Under the pieces are notes generated by a model. It saw only the letters and a program-made list of their open reading frames with translations. It had not been told where the DNA came from and did no database searches. The position numbers and the translations under genes are program-made. A stretch of DNA of 64,000 nt, taken from contig NC_056757.1 in the NCBI RefSeq assembly GCF_018687715.1, positions 29,121,501-29,185,500 of the forward strand, read 5' to 3'. This document shows, piece by piece, positions 36,189 to 48,071 of the stretch; position 1 is the first letter of the stretch; each line of letters opens with the position of its first letter. The stretch comes from Carya illinoinensis (taxonomy: Eukaryota > Streptophyta > Magnoliopsida > Fagales > Juglandaceae).

Positions 36189-38677
36189 TGTAACAGCTCG
36201 CTAGAAATTCAATTGTGAAATTTCTATTAACTTTAAGAACCTCGTGAAAACCCCATAAGTTTTCACGAATCCATTAATCATATAGGTTTTTGTCTAACTA
36301 CATAGTTAGTGTTATTATTTACTATGGTATCAGAAGTGTGTTTTTGATTATTGGAGATAGTTAGAAGTGTCAAAATGTATTATGGTTTGTGCCATTAGAC
36401 TCGGAGGGTTATTTAAAGTCTTAGATTAAGAGATTTATTAAAAGATTTATCAAAACTAGTTGAGGAAAAAGTTTCTTTATTACAATAACCTAGTTTGGTT
36501 ATCAAAAGATTTATCAAAACTAGTTGATCAAAACTAGTTTGGTTTGAAGATCATATATTTATAAGTCATAGATCAAGAGATTTATCAAAACTAGTTGAGG
36601 AAAAAGTTTCTGTTTTTGGACTAAGTGTAAAACCAAAAACTCCAAATGTTATTTTGTGATTTTGGTGACTTTAGTTTGATGATTTAAAGCATGGTTGATG
36701 TTAGGATGATATTATGAATATGTTAGAAGTAAGATCTGATTTTTGAAATTCTTGGAGATGTTTTGATTTAAGGTCAAAACTTGTGATTCAAGTGCTTGAA
36801 TCTTTTTACAAAAAAGTTTGGTGTTAATTATTAGCTTTTTCTAAATGGATGTTTTAAGTATGATTTTGAACTTAGGATTGGAAGATGTTTGTTGCAAAAT
36901 TTTGGTTAAGCATGAGTTTTGAAATTGGAAGGAATTGCAACAAAAATCAAGGGAAATGGCCTATGGATGTTTCGGCCATAATGTGTTCTTCATAGTTGTG
37001 TTTTGTTTTAAATTTTTCTGAGTTGATATTTAAGTTTAGGACAAAATTTACATGAGGAATGTAAATTTTGAAAACTTTTGGAGTTAGTATGCAAAATCCT
37101 TAAGTTATGGGTAAAACGGTCATTTTCCCACATGTAGAGAGTAAAATGAAAATTTTACTCTTTAAGTTAGTATTTTTCATATTTTAAATTATTAGTGATT
37201 TAGTTCTAACTTTTAGAATCACTAATTACAGTTCCTCGTGATCGCACTTGAAGTTTTATAAGAAACGCGGAGATCGAAGTAAGTTAGCTTTTAACTTACT
37301 AGCAGTCTACTGTGTATGTGTGCTAAGTAAAGGAACTACAGTGTATGTATGTATGTTATCATATATGTTATGTCATGCCAAGTTATCACGTAATTATCTA
37401 TTATACAGAATTTATTCTGTCATCAATTTTTATCTGTTACATAATATATTCTGTCATGTATTACTGTACATTACAAGTATGTCATGTTAAATATGTTGTC
37501 TATTATATGTTATGCCATGTTACGAAATGTTTCTATCTCAAGTTGGTCATGTATTTCAAGTTATGTTCAAATCACGTTATGTTACGTCAGGGCTCCAGTC
37601 TTTTCATATTCCAGTCACGTTTCATATTGATTACTTATGTATGGGGTCACAGCAATTGTGACGCATACACTATGTGAGACACAGCAATTGTGACACGTAG
37701 AATACATGGGGCCACAACAACTGTGGAGTATGTATTTTTCATGTTAAGTCAAGTTTGTGTAGAATACATGGGGCCACAACAACTGTGGAATATGTATTTA
37801 CACGTAGAATACATGGGGTCACAACAACTGTGGAGTATGTATTTAAGCAGTTAAAGAATAAGTTTCCGTAGAATACATGGGCCACAACAACTGTGGAGTA
37901 TGTATTTTTCATGTTAAGTCAAGTTTGTGTAGAATACATGGGGCCACAACAACTGTGGAGTATGTATTTACACGTAGAATACATGGGGCCACAACAACTG
38001 TGGAGTATGTATTTTTCATGTTAAGTCAAGTTTCAGATCAAGTTCATGTCAAGTCAAGTTCAGTTCATGTTTCAATTTAAGTTATGTCAATTATGCTATG
38101 TTGTATGCCAAGTTATGTTTTAATTACTTATGAATTTGATTATGCATTGATGCTTTTACTGTCATGCATGCATCATTAGTTTGTGTGAAAGTTTTTTTTT
38201 GTTAACTTACTGAGATTTGTAATCAAATCTCACTTTGGTAGTCCCAACTACCATTCCCCCCGAATGGTAGATCTTGTTACAGGACCTGAAGGAAAATCAG
38301 GAGCTGATCAACTAGACACAGTTGACTAAGCGACGGTGCGACGTCAATATTAATATAGTAGTTAACGTAAATTACTACTTGTACAATGGAGTTGCATCTT
38401 TAGTATTTTTTGGATCATAACCATTTTGGACTAGTGTTGTGATCTACTCAATGGGTCTTTATGTATGAAGTATGTTTTAAGTATTTGGGATATTTTCAAT
38501 TTGGTGCATAGTATTGCTAAAGAAAAAAAATTATCCGCTGCGAATATTGCATAATGTTAGATGCATGTTAGGAACATTGCATCTTATATGTCATGAACGG
38601 GGGCAGGTAACCTTGTGTTGCATGTCTCGACGCTTCAAATGTCCGTCCAATCCCAAACAGAATTTGGGGGCGTCACA
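36189..38677. mobile_element. Solo LTR of a Ty3/gypsy-like retrotransposon
   Basis: The unit begins TGTAACAGCTCG and ends GGGGGCGTCACA, giving TG..CA termini with a TGTAAC/GTCACA inverted start. Identical ATATA pentamers flank it (36184-36188 and 38678-38682), the 5-bp duplication expected of integrase. It is 2,489 bp, with no gag, pol or second LTR around it, so it is an LTR left after unequal recombination. Short frames inside are not gene-like. The family assignment to Ty3/gypsy is from general resemblance and is inference. It carries a local duplication (TTATCAAAACTAGTTGAGGA near 36450 and 36579) and the hairpin array at 37646-38037. Confidence 0.85.
37646..38037. repeat. Hairpin-containing tandem array inside the solo LTR
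   Basis: Six units GTAGAATACATGGG[G]CCACAACAACTGTGG..TATGTATTT start at 37697, 37759, 37804, 37868, 37929 and 37974. They form a higher-order repeat of about 170 bp present twice (37697-37867, 37868-38037). Two degenerate units precede them (37646-37662 and 37679-37691). Each unit holds a stem CCACA/TGTGG, changed to TCACA/TGTGA in the first degenerate unit with pairing kept. Confidence 0.88.
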
Positions 38678-38682
38678 ATATA

Positions 38683-39739
38683 TATATGGTAGATTGAATT
38701 CATTAGACTTGGATATTAAATTTGACTTAAATTTATTAGACTATCTAGATTTTAGGAGAAAAAAATAATATTTTATTATTATTTAGTCAAAAAATATATA
38801 ATTTAATATAGGAATTTTTCTTCATCTTTAAAATCAATCTTTAAAAAATATAATTTAAAAGATAAAGATGCATAAAACATTGCAAGTGCCATAAACTGGT
38901 TAAAATGTGTGGTCGTTTTTAAAAGTTGACCGACTTATTTATTTTGTGTATAATATAGAAAAGTTTTTTACAAAAAGATAAAAAGAAGTTTGTATATATT
39001 TTTGAGAGATTTTTTAAATAATAGAAAAGTGTTATTTTGGTTCAAATTTTGAGCTCAATCACTTATATAGAAATAATTTGAATTATATTACGATCAGGTA
39101 GATTGTTGTAAGTTCAAATAAATTTTACAGTATTAATTAATCTGAAATTTTTATACATTACAAAAGACTTAAATCTTTTAAAAAAAAAGAAATTTTTGTA
39201 TTTCAGTCTAAATTAATTTGATTTAAATGTAAATTTTATTATAATTTTTATTATATTATAATATATTTCACTGACATGTAGAAATCGCTTATTGAATAAA
39301 AATACTCATGCTGCATGCAGCTAGCTCTAGGTAGCTGGCCGGTTGCTCTTATCTGAAAGTAATTATGTTGGTAAAGTCCTCCTGGCTTTTCTCTGAGAGA
39401 GAGAGAGAGAGAGATTGCCGACTAGCTACTATCATTCATATATTCTGTGTTCCTCCTGAAATTTATAAGGTACAGACTATACAAATCAACTTGCTCTTGA
39501 GCTACTGTAATCGCCATAAATACAACACACAGATATTATTACCTTCAGAATAATGACAAAGTAGTTGGGACGTAGTAAACAAGTAGTGGTACTACTGTTT
39601 CCCACGACCTAAGCTTGCCAGATAGCTAAATTGGTCACCACTATTAATAATATTCCCCCCTCCGATTGCTCACCCCAGCCATAAAGTAGAACTCGTCTAT
39701 TTTGAACCTCGATCTTGGTTTTGTTTTAGATCTGTCATC
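38683..39739 (+). promoter_or_regulatory. 5' flank of the strictosidine synthase-like gene
   Basis: AT-rich sequence with no gene of its own. A (GA)n tract lies at 39395-39413 and a CATAAAGTA element at 39680-39689, about 50 nt before the ATG, could act as a weak TATA box. Only the last few hundred bases are likely to be promoter. Confidence 0.35.
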
Positions 39740-42700
39740 ATGAAGTCTGTGGTACTTTTCCCGGCCTCTTCTTCCCTATTGTTCCTCCTCCTCCTCCTAA
39801 ACTCCATAGCTCCCTGCAGATTCATGAATATTATCCTGTCTCATGAATTCCCTAGTATTTCTTCGACGAAAATGGGTCGTCGTCATCATCATCATCACCC
39901 CCACGAAAACTACAACCAAGTTCATCTCCCTAGTGGGGTTGTTGGCCCTGAAAGCATTGCATTTGATTGCCAGGGAAGAGGACCTTATGTCGGGGTCTCG
40001 GATGGTAGAGTCTTCAAGTGGCAAGGAGCCCAGTTCGGGTGGACTGAGTTTGCCATCAGCTCTGCAAAGAGGCAAGCTTAAGCTAGCTTAAGATCACTTG
40101 ATTGATTAACAGTACTACTGATCATATATATTTTCGAGTTCGATCATGCATTATATATATATGTTTTCTAACATTAAATTGAAGGAAATTATAAAGGACA
40201 TCAAGCCTTCATATATATATATATATATATATACACGCATGTTTCCATATATATATATATATTTATAGAGAGGGAGAGGTTCTAGGCCAAGCATACTTAT
40301 GTGCTAGTACTAGTAGTACTCCCAAAACGACATGCATTTCCGTTGGCAAGAAACGTCGTTAATTAGAAAATTAATGACTTCAATCATCAAAATTATACAT
40401 TAATTAACAGGAAAAATACATTTTTTTTTTTTTTTACAAACTATAAAAAATGACACGACGACGTTCATCCTTCGACTGTGTAAGTGTTTTTTATCAAACA
40501 ACAGCAGTACCATTCATTCAAGGCTAACGGCAAATATGACAGAAGGTAAGTACTTGTAGCTAGGGCACAACAATCTTAATTTTCAATATCTTAACGAGAT
40601 TTTGTTTGATAATCGACCACCTATTTTTCCATGTGACTTCTAAACTATATATCAAAATTCAAACCTATTATTCTCCTCATCTGAAATATAAGTTTCACCA
40701 GTTTAATTCTCAAATTCATCTCAATTTATCTCAACTCATCTCATTTAATTATTACAATTTTATCAAATTTTAACACAAAATATAATAAATAATTCAATTT
40801 TCTCAAATCTTAAAATAATAATATTAAAAAATAATATTCTAATAATATTTTATTCAACTTTAAACTTTCATCTCAATTCAACTCACCTCAACATGGAGCC
40901 TAAATAATTTATACATTTTTTTATCATATATAGTTTAAAAGTCATATTACAAAATGAGTATTAGAGTTCATATAATGATTAGATAATTGAAAAACGCATG
41001 TTTTATATTTAAATAATATTTAAAAATGAAATTATAAAAAAATTTAAAAAATATATGAAAATACTTTGATACCCAAGCAAATTTCAATTGAACCCTAATT
41101 AGTTATAAATAATTTGTATATGATTTGCATGCAGGAATCGGCAGGTATGTGATGGCTCAGCCAACCCCAACAATGAACCAATATGTGGGAGACCCCTAGG
41201 CCTCAAATTCAGCACTGCAACTTGTGACCTTTATATTGCGGATGCCTACTTTGGCCTCCTCATGGTAGGACCCCAAGGCGGCGCCGCCGAACCACTTGCC
41301 ACTTCTGCCGATGGAGTCCCCTTTACATTCACAAATGCCCTCGACATCGACAACAAAGCTGGTTTGGTTTATTTTACAGACAGCAGCGTTTTATTCCAAA
41401 GAAGGTACGTAAATTAATTAATTAGTTACCTTGTTTTTGTTCTATTTATTTAAAGATTAATATTAGGGTGACTATCAAATTTGCATGCATATTAGTATAA
41501 ATAATTTTTTTTTATTTAATCATTTTTTAAACATCTTTAATTATTAAAAAATACATATAAAAATTTATAACTAATAGTCAATTTCTTAACTATTATAAAA
41601 AATAAAAAAATATAAATAGATATATTTTATGGACATATTTAGTAGCGATTGTATCATTTTCCTCTAGATAAAACTTGTGTGTCGCTTGAGTGGTACTGCT
41701 CAAGTATATTGCTCAACAAAATTTTTTATTTATTTAGTAATTAAAATAGTAACTTTAATGTATTTTTTTATTTTTTAAATATATTTAAATATATTAAAAA
41801 AATATGAAAAGAAATAAATAAAAAGACATAAAACAAAAAAAAACTGACCGACACAGTAACACACCCAAGGTAAGACCTGACAGTACAGTAACCCGACTCT
41901 TTTCTTTTGCCTTTAATTAGGACGTGGACGTGGTCACTGGTGTCTCTTTCCTTTTCTTTTGGGCCCTTTTGGGCAACTGGCCTGCATGCGTAATAATTAA
42001 CTATTTATCCTGGCCAATGTGCTTCTCATGAATGGCACCACTCAGGGAGTATTGGGTCCATACTCCATGGTCAGGGGTTCGAAATTTTCCAAACCATGTT
42101 TTTAAAAAGAGCGACGTTACATATAAGGGCGATGTTACAACCACCGTTAAAAGTCACTGTTAGGCTTAAAATTTTTTTAAATTATTTTTTAATATTTAAA
42201 AAAAAGTATAAAAAATTTATAATAATATTAAATAATTTTTTCTTAATTAAGAAAAAAAAATTAGCCAACAGTGGGCCCAGCAAGAGCCACTAAGTATTTT
42301 CCTATATATAATTAGTATCATGAAGTATCGAACTTTTTGTAAAAATGTGAGTCCTAATAAGAGAGAATTTTATTTTTTATTTTTTATTTTTTATGATGTG
42401 GTTCACTTTTTAACAAAGAGTGTACGTAGAACTTATCTATTAAAACTTGTACAAATTATTTTAAAAAGAAATTCGCCTTGCAAAATAAATAAAAATAAAA
42501 ATAATAAGTCAAGCAATTACCGGACAAGCAAGATTATTCCCATTTGATGGAGAGAGTAGTAGTAAATTAAAGATCATGCTATATTATAATTTTTTTTATA
42601 TAGGGTATAATTCTATTCAAAGGTTAATTGAATTTCTATTGTTCTTTGAGATATTTCAGTTGAAAATCATATGTATTACAGCGCTGTTGTTGGATGTTTT

Positions 42701-43548
42701 TAATTTTTGGATAGTGAGATGAAATGAGATAATTTTTAATTTTTAAAATTTGAGAAATGTGTGAGTCCCACTGTTTAATAAGGATAGCAGAATTGTCTAC
42801 TATTTATGTACTATTTATGTCATATTATACTATTTATGTACCGTTCACGCACTATTCATACGTTGTTAATGTTAGATTTTTACTGTTTATTTAAGGTTAT
42901 GTTTTTAAAATTTAAAAATGAAATATAATATGTTTGGATAGAAAACTATTGTACGATACATATGAAATACATCTCATTTGTGTTGCCCATCCAAACCGGG
43001 GATCCGTTTGATCTGTTCTCCCCATGTCTCGTAGGGTATGGTTGCAGATAATGCTAAACGGAGACAGAACAGGGAGACTGATGAAGTACGACCCACGAAC
43101 CAAGAAAGTGACAGTCTTGCTTAAAGGATTAGCATTTCCAAATGGTGTGGCTCTAAGCAAAGACAATTCCTTTCTTCTACTGGCAGAGACTGGCACATAC
43201 AGAATCCTAAGGTTTTGGCTCAAGAATCATACCTCACAAGTATTTTCTCAGCTGGAGAGATGCCCAGACAACATCAAGAGGAACAGCAGGGGAAAATTCT
43301 GGGTGGGATTGAATAGTGGGAGAGATATAGAAGGATTCATGGGTTACACAGTTTCAGTTAAGACCTCATCATCATTGTGGGCAAAAGATCCAGTGGCTGC
43401 AGAAATGGATGAAGAGGGAAAGCTTGTTCATCTTTTGGATGGAAAGGGTGGAAAGGCACTTGAATCCGTTAGTGAAGTTGAAGAGCATAAAGGGATATTG
43501 TGGATGGGATCTGTAGTGAAACCTTATCTTGGCTTTATCAGACTCTAA
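39740..43548 (+). CDS. SSL: Strictosidine synthase-like protein (SSL), secreted six-bladed propeller family
   Basis: Three exons, 39740-40071, 41135-41404 and 43035-43548, encode 371 aa. A signal peptide (LLFLLLLLNSIAPC) is followed by a histidine-rich stretch (RRHHHHHPHENYNQ, about residues 47-60), which is unusual. Propeller motifs of plant SSL proteins follow: GPESIAFDCQGRGPYVGVSD, GRVFKWQG, CGRPLGLKF, LYIADAYFGLLMV, GLVYFTDSS, GDRTGRLMKYDPRTK, LLKGLAFPNGVALSKD, RCPDNIKRNSRGKFWVGLNS and the C-terminal GILWMGSVVKPYLG. Most SSL proteins are not known to make strictosidine, so no alkaloid pathway is implied. Intron 1 begins with GC (AAGAG|GCAAGC), an uncommon but functional donor class. Introns of 1.1 and 1.6 kb contain family A MITEs. 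Confidence 0.93.
40690..40905. mobile_element. Family A MITE in SSL intron 1
   Basis: CATCTCAATTTATCTCAACTC at the left and ACTTTCATCTCAATTCAACT at the right surround the core ATATAATAAATAATTCAATT and TAATATTTTATTCAAC. No TTA flanks were pinned down. Confidence 0.7.
42690..42998. mobile_element. Family A MITE, long subtype, in SSL intron 2
   Basis: GTTGGATGTTTTTAATTTTT..GATAGTGAGATGAAATGAGA at the left and ACATCTCATTTGTGTTGCCC..ATCCAAACCGGG at the right. The interior has CCCACTGTTTAATAAGGATA and several ACTATTTATGTA words, shared with the copy at 33.78 kb. Confidence 0.65.
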
Positions 43549-44639
43549 TTAATTAATATTAACGGTACGCAATTATAAGCTTATATATATATATAGTCTG
43601 AAATAAATACATTGGAAGTGTAATTAATGTATAATAATTTATAAATTGTACTGATCTTATTCTTGTAGTACTTTTGTTTCTGATATTTTCGATTTACATC
43701 TGTATTATTCCAATCTGCTGCATGCATGTACTGTCTCGAGGAAAAAACAAGGCAACGTACTTTTTTTCTTTTTTCCTTTTTTGTGAAAAAATATGTTGAT
43801 CCCATATTGGCATATACGCAGTAGGAAACATCCATAAAAACGATTCAATAAAGATGAAAAAAAATTTTGAGTTTGAAATGAAAGTTTAAAATATTATTTT
43901 TTGTAATATTATTATTTTAAAATTTGAAAAAATTATATTAGAATTTGAAAAATATAATTATTTATTATATTTTATATAAAAATTTAAAAAATATGTAATG
44001 CGGAAATGAAAATTTTAAATTTAAAACGATGATTCTTTTAACCCCAAACCTGCCCTACCCTAAGTAGCTAGCCCTGGTTGCACATGCAACTGCTCCAAGG
44101 AAATTACGTAGGTTCATTAATGTTCCTATGAGGATACGGAGGTTCCTGAAACTTGTCCCCATTGCATGGTCGGTCCAGTCTTCCATGGGAACAGCTTGCG
44201 AGCGAGCGCATTAATGCAGCTTAAATTGTTGTCAGTTTTTTCAGTTTTGAAAAACTGACATCACCAATTTCAAAACGTTAATCAATGCAACGTTAATAGA
44301 TAATGGTTGTATTGTATGAAGATATATATATTATATTATATGTGTAAATTTAAATTTGATTTGTTAAATTTATATTGTTAAAATATTAAACATTAATATG
44401 ATTTATTCAACTAACAAGTTATGTCCTGTTAATTTATTTATGTAAATTGATTAAATAAATTTAAAATTAATTGAGTTAACCTGATGAAATTTAATATAAA
44501 TATTAAAAACATAATATCTATAAAAATTATAAAATTAACTATAAATTCAAAATTATAATTTAAATAATAAAAATATCAAAATTAAAGTTCTAAAAATATT
44601 ACTTTTAGGTACAAGTGTATAATTATAATTTTAACTTTT
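43549..44639. other. SSL 3' flank with a decayed family A MITE
   Basis: A MITE-like stretch at about 43840-44050 has the family core (TTATTTATTATATTTTATAT) and ends near ACCCCAAACCTGCCC. TATA repeats and spacer fill the rest. No gene is seen. Confidence 0.5.
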
Positions 44640-44830
44640 TTAATGGCTCATAACGAGTTATAATATGTTAAAACAGGTTGACTCATTATCAACTCATTAA
44701 ACAATCGTGTCTTATCGGGTCAGCTCATTTTATACGAACCCGTTAAGACTAAATCTAAACACGTTAATATTGTGTCATATTCATGTTAAATTAACGGGTC
44801 GGGTCACGTATTGTTACTCCTATATGCATG
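44640..44830. repeat. Degenerate non-coding repeat (ACGGGTCGGGTC type)
   Basis: GGTTGACTCATTATCAACTC, TCGGGTCAGCTCATTTTATA and TTAACGGGTCGGGTCACGTA resemble the dispersed (A)ACGGGTCGGGTC/CGACCCGTT elements seen across plant genomes. No ends were defined. Confidence 0.45.
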
Positions 44831-44930
44831 TAGCAATCTTTACATCTTACATCTTATTAAATGATTAAATTCCTGATCCAATTAGCACCCACCATCGAAT
44901 ATATATATATATATATATATGTATATATTA

Positions 44931-45458
44931 ATCTAATAAGAATATTCAGTACCCAAAAATTATATTATATAAAAGTTCTGCTACATACAAGTAAATTTGT
45001 ATATCAATCTGTGTACTAATGCTAATGCCTTCATATTTAAAATTTAAATTGATATTATTTTCAATAAAATTTATTTTTTGACTAATTATATTTAATAGGT
45101 ACACGTATTGATATACATAATTGCTTGTAATTAGATTTTTCCATTATATAAGCCGTCTCGATTGGAATGACTTCCACCTATCAAATATATATTAATCTAA
45201 TAAGAATATTCAGTACCCAAAAATTATATTATATAAAAGTTCTGCTACATACAAGTAAATTTGTATATCAATCTGTGTACTAATGCTAATACCTTCATAT
45301 TCAAAATTTAAATTGATATTATTTTCAATAAAATTTATTTTTTAATTAATTACATGTAATAAGTACACGTATTGATATACATAATTGCTTGTAATTAAAT
45401 TTTTCCATTATATAAGCGGTCTCGATTGGAATGACTTCCACCTATCAAATATATATGA
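44931..45458. repeat. 264-bp direct tandem duplication
   Basis: Copy 1 (44931-45194) and copy 2 (45195-45458) begin ATCTAATAAGAATATTCAGT and run through CTCGATTGGAATGACTTCC, differing at only a handful of positions. Each copy includes a family B element (about 44973-45150 and 45237-45414). Confidence 0.92.
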
Positions 45459-46446
45459 TGCATATTATATATTATATGTATGGGGATATAGGTTTGATGA
45501 TGCAGAGTTGCCCCATTTTACAATAATTAGTGGATTTGGCCTATTGAATTTGGATGACCGGAATCGGCCATGAAACCATGGAAATTCTTAATTTAATTAT
45601 ATAAAATTTCTATTTAATAAGTTTAATATATTTAACAAAAAATATATTTATGACATCTTGATGAAAACCTAGGGGATTAGATCAAGCTTTTGTTCATATT
45701 TCCTTTTTTAAAATGAGAAATGATAGACTACTTATTTATATATAACTTTATAATAAAATAATAATATTAATTTTACTTTTATTTTTGATTTGATGGATTT
45801 AATTTTAATTAAAAATATTATTATATTTAAAGTTATTAATAAATTGTTAATAAATCGTAAACTTATCACTAATACTCTTTTAAAACACTATGCTCACACT
45901 TAATTTTGATATATACTATATATATAGGCCAATACCAGAGCTGCCAATTTTAAAAGAGTGTTTATATTATAACATTATAGATTTATATATAAAGGACGGA
46001 CTCGTATAATATCATTACCGCTCATATAAAATTCTTTGACAATCGTAATAAACATACATGTGTAAGTAAGATTAAAAAGACTGGACAATGTTTATTCATT
46101 TCATAACTATATGTAATATTAAATTTAATTATATATCTTCGGTTACTTAATTATAAATACGAATTAAATTTATAGTTTAAAAATAGAATATACTTTCAAA
46201 TCAAAATAAAATGTGTATAAATTGACTTATATAAATAATAGACATGCATCTAATGATTTAATAGTTTCATCCACAATATGGTACTTTAAAATATTAACCT
46301 CTCCTAATTGCATGTATAGAAGATTAAGCAATTCTATGGGTCCGTTTAATCTTGTGTTAGGAGTTTTAAAAAATGTTTAATAGTTTTAAAAGCTATTTAA
46401 TAATAAAATTAAGTTACTTGAGTATTGCATATTAAAGTACTTTTTA
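45459..46446. other. AT-rich spacer
   Basis: No gene or RNA was recognised. Long A/T runs and short TATATA tracts only. Confidence 0.5.
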
Positions 46447-46645
46447 GGCTTAGTTTGGATACTGAAACGGTTTTATTTTATCTCATCATTACAATTTTCT
46501 CAATTTATCACATAAAATATAATAAATAATTTAATTTTTTTTAATTTCAAAACAATAATATATGAAAAAAAATAATATTGTAATAATATTTTATTTAACT
46601 TTCATCTATAACCATCTCATCTTATCTCATCATCCAAACTGTAAC
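46447..46645. mobile_element. Tourist-like MITE (family A), well preserved
   Basis: The left end GGCTTAGTTTGGATACTGAA and right end CATCATCCAAACTGTAAC are flanked by TTA at 46444-46446 and 46646-46648. TTTTATCTCATCATTACAAT and CATCTCATCTTATCTCATCA are the subterminal motifs. Confidence 0.85.
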
Positions 46646-47296
46646 TTAACCTCAAATCAACTCAAAAGTATATCTTTGATGTTTTCCTAGTATATGCTTT
46701 TCAGATAATACAGAAATTAAGTACTTTGAATTTTAAAAAAGACTATTAACAAGCAAAAATATCCATGTGTTAACATAATTGCTTTAGCACTATGAGAAAA
46801 CATTCAAGTTTTTGTATTTTTTTTTTTTTTTTGGGTCCCCGCGATTTCTGCTAGATTTCAATTACTAGATCTCATATGCATTTTAACTCTTTGTTTAAAA
46901 ATAATTGGGTTTATGAAGGCACTTGAACATTATTGGTATTAGCCAGGTATTATTTATGTTCAAATCCCAATCAAAGGAATTGATTAAAAGAGGGGGTGGG
47001 GGATGTAAAAGATTAAAGAGATGAATTAATTATCTAGTCAATTGATAACGTTTAAACGTGATCAAAGCAGAGGACATAGAACATCCTACACATATCTTTA
47101 AACATAAATCCAACTTTCATACCATGTCTTCAACAGTACTGGAAGTGAGTTGTTTTTCCTATGGAAAAAGCTTTAGACCACATGGGTTCCAAACATGTTT
47201 TTCTACCAGCCAATAGGAGCATGTCGTGTAGGCATTCCATGGGAGAGTGAAATGAAGGCTAATGTATCGAATCTCATCTTATGACTTAATCGAATC

Positions 47297-47298
<2 letters not shown>

Positions 47299-47361
<63 letters not shown>

Positions 47362-47450
47362 TCCCCTATCTGTGTTCCTTTCTACGCCAAGCCCTAGCCC
47401 CTCTCTCTCCTTCCCCTATCTGTGTTCCTTTCTACGCCAAGCCCTAGCCC
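47299..47450. repeat. (CT)30 tract and exact 50-bp tandem duplication
   Basis: A (CT)n tract at 47299-47359 runs into a 50-bp unit (47351-47400) repeated exactly at 47401-47450, containing TTCCCCTATCTGTGTTCC and CGCCAAGCCCTAGCCC. It is in the left arm of the long-TIR element; the right arm has only one copy. Confidence 0.93.
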
Positions 47451-47903
47451 CTGGCTAACTCTCCCTCTTGAGACCCCAACTCTTTTTCTCTCTCTCTGTT
47501 CCTCCCTTTTCAAACTTTCCATCAATTTGATTTATTTGGAGCCTGTATTTATGCAATAAGATTCTTTGATTTTTTAGAAAGGAGGTTAAGGTGAATGGTC
47601 CCTTTGAAATGATTGGTTTATGTTGATTTTACGCCCCTAAAATCATTAAAATTCTTTTCAATTTCTTAAAACTTTCGTATATGCTTATATTTTTTCCTTT
47701 TGGAAATTTTCTTTACGATTTCAACGTCTTGGTTAAAACATTTAATACGTACTCCATATTTGGTGATTTCTGTTTGTGTTTTTATGTGTTTCCGTCTCTA
47801 TACCTATTTTTCTCTCTTATCTGTATATTTATGTACCTACATTTTGCAATTGTTCTTTGAAATTCTCATATTTTTGCTATGCTATTTTCTGAGCACTCAA
47901 TCT

Positions 47904-48071
47904 GAAAGTAATGGCTTGGTTTTGAACACTTGTCAAGGCGTGGATGAGTTGAAGCTAAAGCTTTTTTACACCAATCTTGAATTGGAATCATTGCAAATGA
48001 GAGCAAATGAGGAAATCATAAAGAACGAGGTGTATGTGAAGAATTTGCTCAATCTTCTAAAAAAAGCATAG
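47904..48071 (+). pseudogene. Captured DUF1635-like gene fragment
   Basis: Plus-strand translation gives ESNGLVLNTCQGVDELKLK, LFYTNLELESLQMRANEE and VYVKNLLNLLKKA then TAG. This matches the conserved N-terminal coiled-coil of plant DUF1635 proteins (pattern LRQKLLYTTLELESLK..ANEEMRK), where the sequence normally continues into an ERDEA motif. Only one exon-sized piece is present, inside the long-TIR element, with no start or downstream exons, so it reads as a captured fragment rather than a gene. Confidence 0.65.

Noticed and set aside
36334..36344. TGGTATCAGA, resembling a tRNA-Met primer binding site
   Set aside because: It lies 145 bp inside the solo LTR, not directly after an LTR end, so it is a chance word.
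37646..38037. Direct repeats that could look like a CRISPR array
   Set aside because: The repeats lie in a plant LTR, spacers are themselves repeated and there are no cas genes.
47700..47903. Upstream part of the 123-codon frame before the DUF1635-like block
   Set aside because: T-rich, hydrophobic filler without homology. Only the part from about 47904 matches a known family.
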